This document shows positions 26,824 to 37,960 of a stretch of DNA of 64,000 nt, piece by piece (position 1 is the stretch's first letter; every line of letters begins with the position of its first letter). The notes beneath the pieces were generated by a model. The model was not told where the DNA came from and ran no database searches. It worked only from the letters and a program-made list of their open reading frames with translations. The stretch comes from Syntrophus gentianae (lineage in GTDB: Bacteria > Desulfobacterota > Syntrophia > Syntrophales > Syntrophaceae): assembly GCF_900109885.1 (NCBI RefSeq), contig NZ_FOBS01000009.1:1-64000 (forward strand). The letters run 5' to 3'. A program made the position numbers and the translations under genes.

Positions 26824-27365
26824 TCAACAGCGGTATTGCAAAGCGATATGCCAGGGCGTTCTTTGACATTGCCGGCGAGGATAAGCTCTATGAGCAGTAT
26901 TATGATGAGCTGAACGGCTTCGCACGGATTGTTCAGGGAGACAAAAATCTTAAAGAATTTCTCGCGAATCCGATCTTTGACCAGGCTGAGAAGAAAGCTG
27001 TTGTGGAAGCGATTATTCAGAAGGTCAATATATCGGGGATGACAGCAAACTTTTTGAAATTGCTGGTCGACAAGAAGAGAATAGGAATGCTTGCCGAGAT
27101 TGCGGATTTCTACCGTGAACTGATGGACCAGGTATTGAAGAGAGTTCGGGTCAGTGTGAAAACGGCCTTTCCATTGGAGGCGGAGGCGACAGCGGAAATA
27201 AAGAAAGGCCTCGAACAGATGACCGGCAAGCAGACAGAGGTTACCATTGAAGAAGACAGTTCTCTGCTCGGTGGGATCGTGATCAGGGTAGGGGATACGC
27301 TTTATGATGGAAGCATAAAGACACAATTGAATAATATAAGGAATCTCTTGGGGGAGGCAGTATAG
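26820..27365 (+). CDS. atpH: ATP synthase F1 subunit delta
   Basis: A 181-residue protein starting INSGIAKRYARAFFDIA after the initiator, the family's N-terminal helix. It has FLKLLVDKKRIGMLAEIADF in the middle and IRVGDTLYDGSIKTQLNNI at the end. It joins the b/b' stalk to the alpha-subunit N-termini. Three bases separate it from atpA. Confidence 0.95.
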   Translation: MINSGIAKRYARAFFDIAGEDKLYEQYYDELNGFARIVQGDKNLKEFLANPIFDQAEKKAVVEAIIQKVNISGMTANFLKLLVDKKRIGMLAEIADFYRELMDQVLKRVRVSVKTAFPLEAEATAEIKKGLEQMTGKQTEVTIEEDSSLLGGIVIRVGDTLYDGSIKTQLNNIRNLLGEAV

Positions 27366-27368
27366 AGC

Positions 27369-28883
27369 ATGGATACAATCAAAGCAGAGGAAATAAGCCA
27401 GATTATTTCCAAACAGATTCGGGACTATGAGCGGAAGCTTGATGTCAGTGAAACCGGTACCGTGCTGTCCGTCGGTGACGGCATCGCCAGAGTATACGGC
27501 GTTGAGAATGCAATGGCCATGGAACTGCTGGAGTTCCCCGGTGGAATCAAGGGTATGGTTCTTAACCTTGAAGCGGATAACGTTGGTGTGGCCGTCCTGG
27601 GCGAAGTTACGCACATTAAGGAAGGGGACATTGTCAAGCGGACAGGTAAAATTGCCCAGATTCCCGTTGGAGAAGCCTTGTTGGGAAGGGTTATTGATGC
27701 AACAGGGGAACCCATTGATGGAAAAGGGCCCATTGGCGCTACCGAGTTCAGTAGAATTGAGATGATTGCCCCCGGTGTTATTAAACGTCAGCCCGTTAAT
27801 GAACCAATGTATACCGGCCTTAAGGCGATTGATGCGATGACGCCGATCGGCAAAGGGCAACGGGAACTGATCATTGGTGACCGTCAGATTGGAAAAACGG
27901 CGATCGGGGTTGATGCGATTATTCGGCAAAAAGGTACGGGCGTGAAGTGTATCTACGTAGCGATCGGACAGAAAAAATCGACTGTTTCGCAGATCGTAGA
28001 AAATCTGAGAAAAAATGACGCCATGTCCTATACCTGCGTTGTTGCTGGATGCGCCAGTGACCCGGCAACCCTGCAGTACATCGCTGCTTATGCCGGATGC
28101 AGTATCGGCGAATATTTCCGTGACAGGGGACAGGATGCTCTGATTATCTATGATGATCTTTCCAAGCAGGCCGTGGCTTACCGGCAGATCTCCCTGCTGC
28201 TGAGAAGACCGCCGGGACGGGAAGCCTATCCCGGAGACATTTTCTACAATCACTCCCGACTGCTGGAAAGATCGGCGCGTGTCAGTGCTGATCTGGGTGG
28301 TGGCTCACTGACCGCGCTGCCCATCATTGAAACGCAGGCCGGCGACGTTTCCGCGTATATTCCCACAAACGTTATTTCCATTACCGATGGCCAGGTCTAC
28401 CTGGAACCCAGCCTCTTCTTCTCCGGTATCCGGCCAGCGATTAACGTCGGTTTGTCGGTTTCCCGCGTCGGCGGCGCTGCGCAGGTCAAGGCCATGAAGC
28501 AGGTGGCCGGAACGTTGAAACTGGATCTGGCTCAGTATCGCGAACTGGCGTCTTTCGCACAGTTCGGAAGCGATTTGGATAAAGCCACACAGGCACAGTT
28601 GGATCGTGGTGTGCGCCTGGTTGAAATTTTGAAGCAACCGCAGTTTCAGCCCATGAGCCTGGCGGAAGAAGTGGTCATTCTCTACGCAGGAACACGCGGC
28701 TATCTCGATAAGTACGAAGTGGATAAAATCAAGGACTATGAACCTCAGGTGCTTGCGTTCATGAAAAACAAGTACGCGGCTATTATGAAGGATATCGATG
28801 ATCAGAAGGTATTATCTCCGGAATTGGAGCAGAAATTGAAGGACGCCCTCGGCGCCTTTGAATCCGTATTTGTGGCTGGTTAG
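27369..28883 (+). CDS. atpA: ATP synthase F1 subunit alpha
   Basis: A 504-residue non-catalytic nucleotide-binding subunit with Walker A G170-DRQIG-K176-T. Further landmarks are [20 protein letters not shown] and [20 protein letters not shown], with the conserved arginine finger region in [10 protein letters not shown]. Length is normal. Confidence 0.98.
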   Translation: MDTIKAEEISQIISKQIRDYERKLDVSETGTVLSVGDGIARVYGVENAMAMELLEFPGGIKGMVLNLEADNVGVAVLGEVTHIKEGDIVKRTGKIAQIPVGEALLGRVIDATGEPIDGKGPIGATEFSRIEMIAPGVIKRQPVNEPMYTGLKAIDAMTPIGKGQRELIIGDRQIGKTAIGVDAIIRQKGTGVKCIYVAIGQKKSTVSQIVENLRKNDAMSYTCVVAGCASDPATLQYIAAYAGCSIGEYFRDRGQDALIIYDDLSKQAVAYRQISLLLRRPPGREAYPGDIFYNHSRLLERSARVSADLGGGSLTALPIIETQAGDVSAYIPTNVISITDGQVYLEPSLFFSGIRPAINVGLSVSRVGGAAQVKAMKQVAGTLKLDLAQYRELASFAQFGSDLDKATQAQLDRGVRLVEILKQPQFQPMSLAEEVVILYAGTRGYLDKYEVDKIKDYEPQVLAFMKNKYAAIMKDIDDQKVLSPELEQKLKDALGAFESVFVAG

Positions 28884-28981
28884 GAGAAATTGATCGTCTG
28901 TATGTTTCACTTTCTACAGACATGTATAGAAATCGAGGCTTAAGAACTGGCCGTCAATTTGAGGAAAAGGAGTAAATTTTA

Positions 28982-29857
28982 ATGGCCGCATTAAAGGACA
29001 TTAAAAGGAAAGTAGAAGCGGTACAGAAAACCAAGCAAATTACCCGGGCCATGAACATGGTCGCTGCATCGAAGTTTCGTTCAGCACAGACGAGGATGGA
29101 AAGTTTCCGCCCCTATGCCATGAAGTTTATGGATGTGTTGAGCAGCCTTGCTTTAAGAGTAAGTCCGGATGCTCATCCGCTGCTTGCAGCAAGGGACCCC
29201 AAGAAAATCAGGGTCCTCTGCATGAGCTCCGACCGGGGACTTTGTGGTGGCTTCAATACAAATATGAACAAGGCAACGGAAAGATTTGTCAAGGAAAAAC
29301 TCAATGCGGGACTTAACGTCGAGTTGACGGCTGTTGGGAGAAAAAGCAGGGACTATTTCAAAAGGAAATATTCCCTTGTCAACGAGCGTGCTGACATTCT
29401 GAGTAAATTCGATATGTCGCTGGCTGTGGACATAGCCAATGATGTCATCTCTCCTTTTGTCAACGAGGAATATGACGAGTTGTACTTGATTTACAATGAA
29501 TTCATGAATGTATCTGTGCAGCGTCCAGTCGTTGTCAGATTGCTTCCGCTCCCGTCCGTAGGGCAGGAGGCCGAGGCGGACCCTGATAAAACGATTGATT
29601 ACGTGTATGAGCCTTCAGAAGAAGTATTGATCGAAAAACTGTTATCCATGTATCTGCATGTCCTGCTTTACAGGGCTCTGCTTGAGACATCCGCCGGGGA
29701 AAATGGAGCGAGAATGGCTGCTATGGATAATGCGACAAGAAATTGTGATGAAATGATCAGCACTCTGACACTCAAGTACAATAAAGTAAGGCAGTCCGCG
29801 ATCACGGCGGAATTGATGGATATTGTCGGTGGGACAGAGGCGTTGGCAAAGGGTTAA
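28982..29857 (+). CDS. atpG: ATP synthase F1 subunit gamma
   Basis: A 291-residue rotor subunit. Its N-terminal helix is KDIKRKVEAVQKTKQITRAM, then SDRGLCGGFNTN in the central domain. The C-terminal helix has ARMAAMDNATRNCDEMI and ITAELMDIVGG. A gap of 98 bases after atpA contains no visible terminator. Confidence 0.97.
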   Translation: MAALKDIKRKVEAVQKTKQITRAMNMVAASKFRSAQTRMESFRPYAMKFMDVLSSLALRVSPDAHPLLAARDPKKIRVLCMSSDRGLCGGFNTNMNKATERFVKEKLNAGLNVELTAVGRKSRDYFKRKYSLVNERADILSKFDMSLAVDIANDVISPFVNEEYDELYLIYNEFMNVSVQRPVVVRLLPLPSVGQEAEADPDKTIDYVYEPSEEVLIEKLLSMYLHVLLYRALLETSAGENGARMAAMDNATRNCDEMISTLTLKYNKVRQSAITAELMDIVGGTEALAKG

Positions 29858-29929
29858 GTTGAAGCCCTTGAAGATAATATCGTAGAAAAATCGGAGAGCA
29901 AAGATCCGACTTCTTAAATTCAGGACTAA

Positions 29930-31366
<1,437 letters not shown>

Positions 31367-31381
31367 GGACAGGGGAAAGCA

Positions 31382-31789
31382 ATGGCCGAAGAACTGTTAT
31401 TGGAAATCGTAACCCCGGAGAGGATGGCCTTCAGCGGTGATGTTGAAGAGGTAACCATCCCAGGAACTGAAGGTGAATTCGGGGTGTTGAAAGGGCATGA
31501 AACGTTGCTCAGTTCTGTAGAAATAGGTGAATTAAGTTTTACCGTCGGTGGTAAGAAGCAATATGTCGCAGTTAATTCGGGCTATACGGAAGTGACAGCG
31601 AATAAGGTAACGGTTCTTGTTGAGACGGCAGAGAGTGCTGAAATGATCAACAAGGAAAGAGCGATGAGAGCCAAAGAGCGTGCTGAAGAGAAACTGTCAA
31701 AAATGGCCAAAGATGAGTTGGAATTTGAGCTGCTCAGCATAGCCTTGCAGAGGGCCGTTACGAGAATCAGTGTAGCGGATAAATCCTGA
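31382..31789 (+). CDS. atpC: ATP synthase F1 subunit epsilon
   Basis: A 135-residue protein. The N-terminal beta-sandwich starts [20 protein letters not shown] and contains [21 protein letters not shown]-terminal helical pair ([14 protein letters not shown]) can inhibit F1. It is the last gene of the operon, followed by the 31810-31866 terminator. Confidence 0.95.
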   Translation: MAEELLLEIVTPERMAFSGDVEEVTIPGTEGEFGVLKGHETLLSSVEIGELSFTVGGKKQYVAVNSGYTEVTANKVTVLVETAESAEMINKERAMRAKERAEEKLSKMAKDELEFELLSIALQRAVTRISVADKS

Positions 31790-31809
31790 GGATTATCGAG
31801 GATAGATAA

Positions 31810-31866
31810 AAAAATTAGAAAAGCCGGCGTTGAGAGTTCTTCTCGATGCCGGCTTTTCTAATTTTT
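31810..31866. terminator. Bidirectional terminator between atpC and greA
   Basis: A 19-bp inverted repeat (arms 31810-31828 and 31848-31866) with AAAAAT and ATTTTT at its ends; the inner 19 bases pair further. It serves both convergent units. Confidence 0.85.
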
Positions 31867-31877
31867 AATAATAATTA

Positions 31878-32363
31878 TTATAGATCGGACTGATTGATAA
31901 AAATATCAACGATTTCGAAATTCCTTATCCCACCGGGCGTTTGGACTTTCACTTCGTCTCCTATCGATTTGCCGATCAATGCTTTTCCAATAGGTGAGGT
32001 GACAGAAATCTTGTTTGCGTTAATGTTTGATTCAAAAGGACCAACGAGCTGGTAATTCGTTTGTGTTCCCGACTTGATTTCTTCAATAACAACCGACGCA
32101 CCAAAAACAACCTTGTCATTGCTTAGAGCACTCAAATCAATGATATCGGATAAGGCAAGGTTATTTTCAAGTTCCTGTAATTTTCCATGCAGAAAAGACT
32201 GCTTTTCCTTGGCCGCCGTATATTCAGCGTTTTCCGATAAATCTCCATGTCCTCTTGCCGTTTCAATATCTCTTATATTCGCGGGAATCAAGACACATTT
32301 CAGGTGCTCAAGTTCTCGTTTTAGATTTTCAAATCCCGATTTCGTGATTGGTATTTTTTCCAT
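31878..32363 (-). CDS. greA: Transcription elongation factor GreA
   Basis: A 161-residue protein. The N-terminal coiled coil has the tip IETARGHGDLSENAEY, with the acidic residues that enter the RNA polymerase secondary channel and trigger transcript cleavage. The C-terminal FKBP-like domain holds ISVTSPIGKALIGKSIGDEV and VQTPGG. It rescues backtracked polymerase. Monocistronic on the minus strand. Confidence 0.95.
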   Translation of the reverse strand: MEKIPITKSGFENLKRELEHLKCVLIPANIRDIETARGHGDLSENAEYTAAKEKQSFLHGKLQELENNLALSDIIDLSALSNDKVVFGASVVIEEIKSGTQTNYQLVGPFESNINANKISVTSPIGKALIGKSIGDEVKVQTPGGIRNFEIVDIFINQSDL

Positions 32364-32788
32364 AATCTGCTCCCTGTACTCATACTTGGCGAAACGCCTT
32401 TGAAATTATTGCAAAAAAAACATTAAACCAAAGAAGTATGGTTAAATTATAAAAATAATAATATAATAATTCAAATTAATTTATCGTTTTCAGACCTTTG
32501 GAAGAAGAAATGCATTTCTAAGATTCTGTGGGTTAGCAGGATTGGGGAATGCCAGAAAAATACGGATAGAAATATGAGACATCCTATAAAATTCCACAAA
32601 GATCAGAAAATACTTTAAACCTTCTTTATCAAGATTGTTAGACGGTGATTTTTTTTAATAAAGAAAAAGAAACGTGTCAAGGGAGAATTCTCCTATTTTC
32701 CTGCAATTTAACATTTCTTGCCCAAGGGATGTAAGTGTGTTAAAAGCGACGCATAGCGAACAGAATCAGGGAATGTCGTGAAATTAGA
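32364..32788. other. 425-base AT-rich intergenic region
   Basis: No supported gene in either strand. It contains the greA upstream region with A/T runs and, at 32682-32693, the perfect palindrome GGAGAATTCTCC. No clear promoter can be fixed. Confidence 0.5.
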
Positions 32789-33604
32789 GTGCGGGTAAGC
32801 ATGCTGTATCATGAGGATATAAACCCTTCCTGGGATGACGGGCGGAAATCTTCCGCAAAGCGCTTTATCCAGTCCCGGGAAGAAAAATTAATTCTGGATC
32901 TTGCCTTCCCCCGGGCTGGGGAAAGGCTTCTGGATGTTGGCTGCGGCACAGGCGAGCACCTTCTTTTTTTTAGAAATCAAGGATGCAGCGTCACGGGTGT
33001 TGAAGCATCCTTTGCCAGAATCGAGGCTGCGAAACAGAGACTCGGGCATCGAGCAGATATCCATGCTGGACGGGCGGAAGAGCTTCCCTTTTCAGACAAC
33101 GAATTTGACATCGTAACCCTGATTGCCTCGCTGGAATTTGCTGAAGATCCAAAGAAGGCGATCAGTGAGGCGATTCGCGTTTCCCGGAATCGGGTTTTTA
33201 TGGGAACGTGGAACAAATATGCCATCATGAATCCTCGGGGGGCCGTTAAGGACATTTCCAATTCCCAGTCAGGAGAAAGTCCGGTCAATCTTCTGGGAGG
33301 ACTTCAGCTTGTCCATTGGATCAGAAACATGTTGCCCAGTATTCCGATCGAATGGGGAAGCGTGATCTTTTTCCCCTTTGATTGGTATACTTATCTTGCA
33401 GGTATCGAACAGCGTATGCCCATCAGAAAAAATCCCTTCGGGGCCTTTTTAGGATTTTCTTTTCCCGTCCGGACTTCGTATCGAACAATACAGGATGTGA
33501 TTGCTGTACCACGGGGAGTTCATTCCAAAACCAGGCAACCTCTCCAGGGCGTCGCCATTGGGATGAAAGGAGAAGAGAATCACTGCAGATCATCATCCTC
33601 GTAA
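32789..33604 (+). CDS. Class I SAM-dependent methyltransferase
   Basis: A 271-residue cytoplasmic protein. Motif I is LLDVGCGTGEHLLFF near residue 48; the later motifs are VTGVEAS, AEELPFSDNEFDIVTL and SEAIRVSRN, placing it in the Methyltransf_11/UbiE-like group. The start is GTG 32789 or ATG 32801; neither has a strong ribosome site. The substrate is unknown: small molecules and quinone-like compounds are usual for the group. It stops within the convergent DUF2007 gene, overlapping 25 bases. Confidence 0.8.
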   Translation: MRVSMLYHEDINPSWDDGRKSSAKRFIQSREEKLILDLAFPRAGERLLDVGCGTGEHLLFFRNQGCSVTGVEASFARIEAAKQRLGHRADIHAGRAEELPFSDNEFDIVTLIASLEFAEDPKKAISEAIRVSRNRVFMGTWNKYAIMNPRGAVKDISNSQSGESPVNLLGGLQLVHWIRNMLPSIPIEWGSVIFFPFDWYTYLAGIEQRMPIRKNPFGAFLGFSFPVRTSYRTIQDVIAVPRGVHSKTRQPLQGVAIGMKGEENHCRSSSS

Positions 33605-33822
33605 GATTGAGCGAGAACCATGCGGGCTTTTTCCAGTTCTTCTTCAGGGACCAGGATTTTTACTTCACCAAGACCATCAAGATTGGTCGCATAGAGAATG
33701 CCTACTGTCTCATAGATCAGGTGGGTGTTAATCCCTTCTGTTTTCAGGCGTCCCTCAACGAGGTGGGCATTCGTCATTCCTGAAGCCACGCACACAACCT
33801 GCCATTTGTTCTTCTCCGTCAT
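33580..33822 (-). CDS. DUF2007 (putative signal-transducing) family small protein
   Basis: An 80-residue protein from ATG 33822: WQVVCVASGMTNAHLVEGRL, then GINTHLIYETVG and VKILVPEEELEKARMVLAQS. This is the DUF2007 ferredoxin-like fold, related to the PII-like domain at the end of some transporters and proteases. It probably binds or senses something; no target is known. A longer frame reaching 34137 has no family-like sequence ahead of this start. An AAGGA ribosome site precedes the ATG. Convergent with the methyltransferase. Confidence 0.75.
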   Translation of the reverse strand: MTEKNKWQVVCVASGMTNAHLVEGRLKTEGINTHLIYETVGILYATNLDGLGEVKILVPEEELEKARMVLAQSYEDDDLQ

Positions 33823-33988
33823 ATCCGAATCCTTATTGCGCCTCAAAAGATATACGACGCAACCGTTATGGGTGCGTCCGGGCTGAAGCGGGGAAATTGA
33901 AATAATCTGCCATGCATGATCGGCAAATGCAAAATATTTGATAGAGTTTATAACTGTTTTCGCAAAAAAAGGAGTCATAAATTCAGCA

Positions 33989-34540
33989 ATGCCACCAAAA
34001 GACTGGAAACTATTGTCAAGCAAGCCGGATCGTTCCTGCCAGCTCTTTTCCCTGCGAACCGATCGCGCCGTTTCTCCCCGTACCGGCCGGCCGGCGGATT
34101 TTTTTGTCGTTGAGGCTTCTCCCTGGGTCAATGTCATTCCTCTTACCCCACAGAATGAAGTCGTCCTGATCCATCAGTACCGTCACGGCGCCCGCAGAGT
34201 AACCCTGGAAATTCCCGGCGGGCTCGTTGAAGAGGCCGATTCGCCGGAAGAGGCTGCCCGAAGGGAGTTGCGGGAGGAAACAGGGTACGCCGATCGCCTT
34301 CTGATCCCCCTGGGAGCGGTTTATCCGAATCCGGCAATCCAGGACAACCTCTGTTATTCCTTTCTGGCCAAGGATGTTTATCCGGTCGGGGCGCAGCAGC
34401 AGGATGAAGAGGAGGATATCGAAGTGGTCCTTAAGCCCCTGGAGGAAATTCCCAGACTGATCCGGGAGGGTCAAATTGATCATGCCCTCGTGATCGCGGC
34501 CTTTTACCGATTTTATATGGAGTACCAGACCCGGCCTTGA
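33989..34540 (+). CDS. NUDIX hydrolase (ADP-ribose pyrophosphatase-like)
   Basis: A 183-residue protein from ATG 33989. An in-frame TTG at 33938 adds 17 unlikely residues; an AGGAG lies 13 bases before the ATG, slightly far. The NUDIX box is GGLVEEADSPEEAARRELRE followed by ETGY; the first E of GX5E is replaced by D84, while the metal-binding REx2EE part is intact. The following proline near AVYPNPAIQDN fits ADP-ribose-type hydrolases. It would cleave a nucleoside diphosphate sugar to nucleotide and sugar phosphate. Confidence 0.85.
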   Translation: MPPKDWKLLSSKPDRSCQLFSLRTDRAVSPRTGRPADFFVVEASPWVNVIPLTPQNEVVLIHQYRHGARRVTLEIPGGLVEEADSPEEAARRELREETGYADRLLIPLGAVYPNPAIQDNLCYSFLAKDVYPVGAQQQDEEEDIEVVLKPLEEIPRLIREGQIDHALVIAAFYRFYMEYQTRP

Positions 34541-34568
34541 AAAGAGAACCTTCGTATCGAAAGGCGCC

Positions 34569-36110
34569 ATGCTGTTAATCTACCCCCCTGTTGTCAAACC
34601 CTGTGAACCGCCGGCGGGTCTGGCGAAGCTTGCCGGCGCACTGAGAAGCCAAGGGGTGACCTGTACGGTTGTGGACGCCAATGCAGAGGGCCTGCTGAGC
34701 CTTTTGTCAGGAAAGGGCATTCCGGATGCAGCTTTAGATACCTGGACTCGCCGTGCCGGAAATCGTCTTGAAGATCATCTCTCCGATCTCCTGGATTGGC
34801 GGGGATATAAGAACCGGGATCGCTACGCGCGGGCGATTCGAGATCTGAATCGTGTGCTGGAATACTCGGCAGGCCGGAAATCCGGCGCCTATTTGACGCT
34901 GTCCAATTATGAGGAGAAAGACCTGTCACCCCTTCGCAGCGGGGATTTGCTCAAGGCTGCATCCCTCCCGGAGGCCAACCCTTTTTATCCCTATTTCGGG
35001 ACCCGGTTGTCCGGCCTGCTGGAATCCCTTTCTCCTTCAAGAGTCGGCTTCTCCCTTAATTTTCTCAGTCAGGCGCTTTGCACCTTTGCCATGATGGGTT
35101 TCCTGCGGCGAGAATATCCTTCCGTGAAAATTGTATTGGGAGGGGGATTGGTCTCCTCCTGGATGAGTTCTCCCGACTGGCGCAATCCCTTTACCGGTCT
35201 GGTGGATGATATCATTGCCGGGGCGGGCGAGGAACCGCTCCTTGAACTTCTAGGAAGTTCCCTGGACAATCAGGACTTTTTGCCCGATTATGAAGATTTC
35301 CCAAGCGACTTATACCTGTCTCCCGGTTTTATTCTGCCCTACAGCGCCTCCCGGGGATGCTACTGGCGCCGATGCGCCTTCTGTCCGGAAAAGGCTGAAG
35401 GACAGCCCTATTCTGCAATTCCGGTGGGCCAGGTCATTTCTCAACTTCAGGAGCTTGTCCGAAAACACCGGCCCGTCCTGATTCACCTCCTGGACAATGC
35501 CCTCAGCCCGGCTCTGCTGGATGCCCTGACGAAGACGCCGCCAGGCGCGCCCTGGTATGGCTTCGTGCGGATTATGGAACGTCTGGCGGACCCGGAATTT
35601 TGTTCATCCCTGAAACGGTCCGGTTGCACCCTGCTCAAACTGGGGCTGGAATCGGGCGACCAGGAAGTGCTCGATGCTCTTTCAAAGGGCATCTCCCTGA
35701 CCACGGCCTCCCGGGCCTTGAAGTCGCTGAAGGAAGCCGGAATTGCTTCTTACGTTTATCTGCTCTTCGGGACGCCGGCAGAATCCCAGGCATCGGCGGA
35801 GAAAACCCTCTCTTTTGTGGCCGAACATGCCCCGTTCATCGATTTTCTGAACGTGGCGGTTTTTAACCTCCCCGCCTGGGGGGCGGAGGCCTCCTTACTG
35901 GAAACCCGCCTTTTTTATCCCGGTGATCTTTCCCTTTATCGGGATTTTGTCCATCCCCTGGGATGGGATCGACTTCGGGTCCGTCATTTTCTGGACCGGA
36001 AATTCAAACGTCATCCGGCCATCAAAGACATCCTCCTCCGCGATCCGCCCCTTTTTACATCCAATCACGCGCCGTTTTTTGTCAAGCCGCTCGGCATGCC
36101 CGGAACCTGA
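34569..36110 (+). CDS. B12-binding-like domain/radical SAM protein
   Basis: A 513-residue protein. The N-terminus (MLLIYPPVVKPCEPPAGLAK) resembles the degenerate B12-binding fold found ahead of many radical SAM domains. The radical SAM core begins YSASRGCYWRRCAFC with cysteines C264, C269 and C272, that is C-x4-C-x2-C instead of the canonical C-x3-C-x2-C, a spacing also met in B12-type families. Then come KLGLESGDQEVLDALSKGI and VYLLFGTPAES, typical of the (beta/alpha) barrel. The reaction and substrate are not known. It lies 28 bases after the NUDIX gene. Confidence 0.8.
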   Translation: MLLIYPPVVKPCEPPAGLAKLAGALRSQGVTCTVVDANAEGLLSLLSGKGIPDAALDTWTRRAGNRLEDHLSDLLDWRGYKNRDRYARAIRDLNRVLEYSAGRKSGAYLTLSNYEEKDLSPLRSGDLLKAASLPEANPFYPYFGTRLSGLLESLSPSRVGFSLNFLSQALCTFAMMGFLRREYPSVKIVLGGGLVSSWMSSPDWRNPFTGLVDDIIAGAGEEPLLELLGSSLDNQDFLPDYEDFPSDLYLSPGFILPYSASRGCYWRRCAFCPEKAEGQPYSAIPVGQVISQLQELVRKHRPVLIHLLDNALSPALLDALTKTPPGAPWYGFVRIMERLADPEFCSSLKRSGCTLLKLGLESGDQEVLDALSKGISLTTASRALKSLKEAGIASYVYLLFGTPAESQASAEKTLSFVAEHAPFIDFLNVAVFNLPAWGAEASLLETRLFYPGDLSLYRDFVHPLGWDRLRVRHFLDRKFKRHPAIKDILLRDPPLFTSNHAPFFVKPLGMPGT

Positions 36111-36204
36111 GCGATTCTTTTCGGTCACCCCTACCTTTTGACTTCAGATGTCGTCAACAGAATGAAGGATTAATATTTGCTATTTTGTCTCCCTCTGGCA
36201 TAGA

Positions 36205-37071
36205 ATGCACGGAAAAATCACTGCTTTCCCGGCGGGAAGGCGGGGTGTCTTTTTCGTGAATCGGAAACCGTACTTCATTGGGACATTAAGGAAAATCTTT
36301 TTTCTCTTTCTGGCGGGCCTTATCGTCTTGATGGGCTCTTGCCCGTCGCCGTCTTCGGCCCAGGACAGCTTTCCTTCGCCCCGGGGAGCGGTCAATGACT
36401 TCGCCGGGGTTATTTCCGGTGAAGATGCCGCCAGGATGGAGGCCCTCTCTCGGGAAGTGCTGGAGAAAACGGGGGCATCGGTCGTCGTGGCGACATTCCC
36501 CTCAATTGGAGATGCTGATCTGAATGACTATGCCAATCGTCTCTATTCTTTCTGGGGAATCGGAAAAAAGGGGGAAGACCGGGGGGTTCTGATCGTCCTG
36601 GCCCTTCAGGAGAGAAAGATTCGCATTGAGACCGGCTACGGCGTGGAGGGCGTCCTTCCTGACGGCCGGGTTGGGGAAATTCTGGATCAGAAGGTCCTTC
36701 CCCTCCTGAAGAAAGGGGAATACAGCCTCGGGCTGGTCGGCGCCGTCACCGCTGTCTCCGTCGTCCTGGCTGGAGAAGCCGGGGTGACCCTTTCCGGCAG
36801 ACCGGAAGCAAAACCGCCTGCTTCCAGGCAGGGTGGACAGCGGATTGGGGGCTCCGGGCTCCTGATCCTTCTCCTGTTGATTTTACCCCTCCTTCTGGGA
36901 ACCCGGCGGGGGCGTGAAATGCTTCCCCTGATTTTGATGATGTTGTTCAGTGGGAGTGGCCGAAGAGGAAGTGGAGGAGGGGACTTCGACGGATTCGGTG
37001 GCTTTGGAGGGGGCTTTGGTGGTTTCGGGGGAGGCAGCAGTGGCGGAGGCGGCGCAAGCCGTGATTTTTAG
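36205..37071 (+). CDS. TPM-domain (YgcG/Psb32-like) exported protein with glycine-rich tail
   Basis: A 288-residue protein from ATG 36205, or about 271 from GTG 36256, which gives a more usual signal peptide (IFFLFLAGLIVLMGSCPSPS). The TPM domain spans roughly residues 65-190: VNDFAGVIS, TGASVVVATFPSI, RGVLIVLALQERKIRIETGY and GVLPDGRVGEIL. A TM helix follows near 215-235, and the tail is a Gly/Phe-rich low-complexity stretch ending SSGGGGASRDF. TPM proteins often pair with LemA (here 37961), and both are membrane-linked; the function is poorly defined. Confidence 0.85.
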   Translation: MHGKITAFPAGRRGVFFVNRKPYFIGTLRKIFFLFLAGLIVLMGSCPSPSSAQDSFPSPRGAVNDFAGVISGEDAARMEALSREVLEKTGASVVVATFPSIGDADLNDYANRLYSFWGIGKKGEDRGVLIVLALQERKIRIETGYGVEGVLPDGRVGEILDQKVLPLLKKGEYSLGLVGAVTAVSVVLAGEAGVTLSGRPEAKPPASRQGGQRIGGSGLLILLLLILPLLLGTRRGREMLPLILMMLFSGSGRRGSGGGDFDGFGGFGGGFGGFGGGSSGGGGASRDF

Positions 37072-37084
37072 GCAGGAGAGATAG

Positions 37085-37810
37085 ATGGCGAAGATACCGA
37101 AAAATCCCGAAGAGATCTTTCCGGAAATAAAGGCTGATTACCAGCAGGTTTTCGGGGAGGGCCTGGTGTCGATCCTCCTGTATGGCAGTGGCTGCAGAGA
37201 GGATTATTGGCCGGGAAAATCAGACCTTAACTTTCTGCTGGTTCTGGACGATGCCTGTATGGAGCGCCTGGGAAGGGCCATTCCGGTCGCCAGGAAGTGG
37301 AAGGCCCGCAAGGTAGCCGCGCCGCTGATTCTTACCCGAACCGATCTGAACTCCTCGCTGGATTCCTATCCGGTTGAATTCCTTAACATGAAGAATTGTT
37401 ATCGTCTCGTCTATGGTCAGGATGTCCTGCAACCGCTCTCCTTTGACCCCGGGGCTCTGCGCCTGCAGATCGAACGGGAACTGAAGGGGAAACTGTTCCT
37501 TCTGAGAAAGGGTTACCTGGAGGCGGAGGGGCGCGAATCCGCGATGAGGAATCTGATTGGCAGGTCGCTGACCGCTTTTACGGCCCTTTTCGCGGCACTG
37601 CTGTACCTCAAGGGGCGGGAGGCGCCCTCTTCACGGCAGGGCGTGATCAAGGCCATGGCCTGGGCCTTTCCCATTGAACCGGAGGTTTTTTTGCAGGCCG
37701 CGGAAATACGGGACGGTGAAGATCGTCACAGCGCGGCGGAAATGGACCGCCTGCTGAACGCCTACATGATGCAGATCCGTCAGTTGTGCGAACTGGTCGA
37801 AGGGATGTAA
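37085..37810 (+). CDS. Nucleotidyltransferase-fold protein, probably degenerate
   Basis: A 241-residue protein. Residues 25-60 read LVSILLYGSG then GKSDLNFLLVLDD, the pattern of the MNT-type nucleotidyltransferase fold (GS...D-x-D), but the second Asp is Asn (SDLN), which should weaken metal binding. The C-terminal half is helical (RNLIGRSLTAFTALFAALL) and resembles the helical partner of such domains. It lies between the TPM and LemA genes in the same direction. No function can be assigned. Confidence 0.6.
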   Translation: MAKIPKNPEEIFPEIKADYQQVFGEGLVSILLYGSGCREDYWPGKSDLNFLLVLDDACMERLGRAIPVARKWKARKVAAPLILTRTDLNSSLDSYPVEFLNMKNCYRLVYGQDVLQPLSFDPGALRLQIERELKGKLFLLRKGYLEAEGRESAMRNLIGRSLTAFTALFAALLYLKGREAPSSRQGVIKAMAWAFPIEPEVFLQAAEIRDGEDRHSAAEMDRLLNAYMMQIRQLCELVEGM

Positions 37811-37960
37811 TCCGGGCTCCAGGAAAGCGTCAGAAAATGAAGGACGGAAGATTTGTACGGAACAGGTTCCTATCCGCGAAGAGGGGATAAGTCTCATCGG
37901 CTTGATTCAAGCGAAGGAAGGCATCAAACATAAAAACAGGTTATTCCGGGAGGTAGAGTT

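Noticed and set aside
26793-28253. 486-codon minus-strand frame over atpH and atpA
   Set aside because: Antisense to two clear ATP-synthase genes; composition follows theirs codon by codon.
33823-34137. N-terminal extension of the DUF2007 gene
   Set aside because: The added part overlaps the NUDIX gene, has no family-like sequence, and ATG 33822 has its own AAGGA site.
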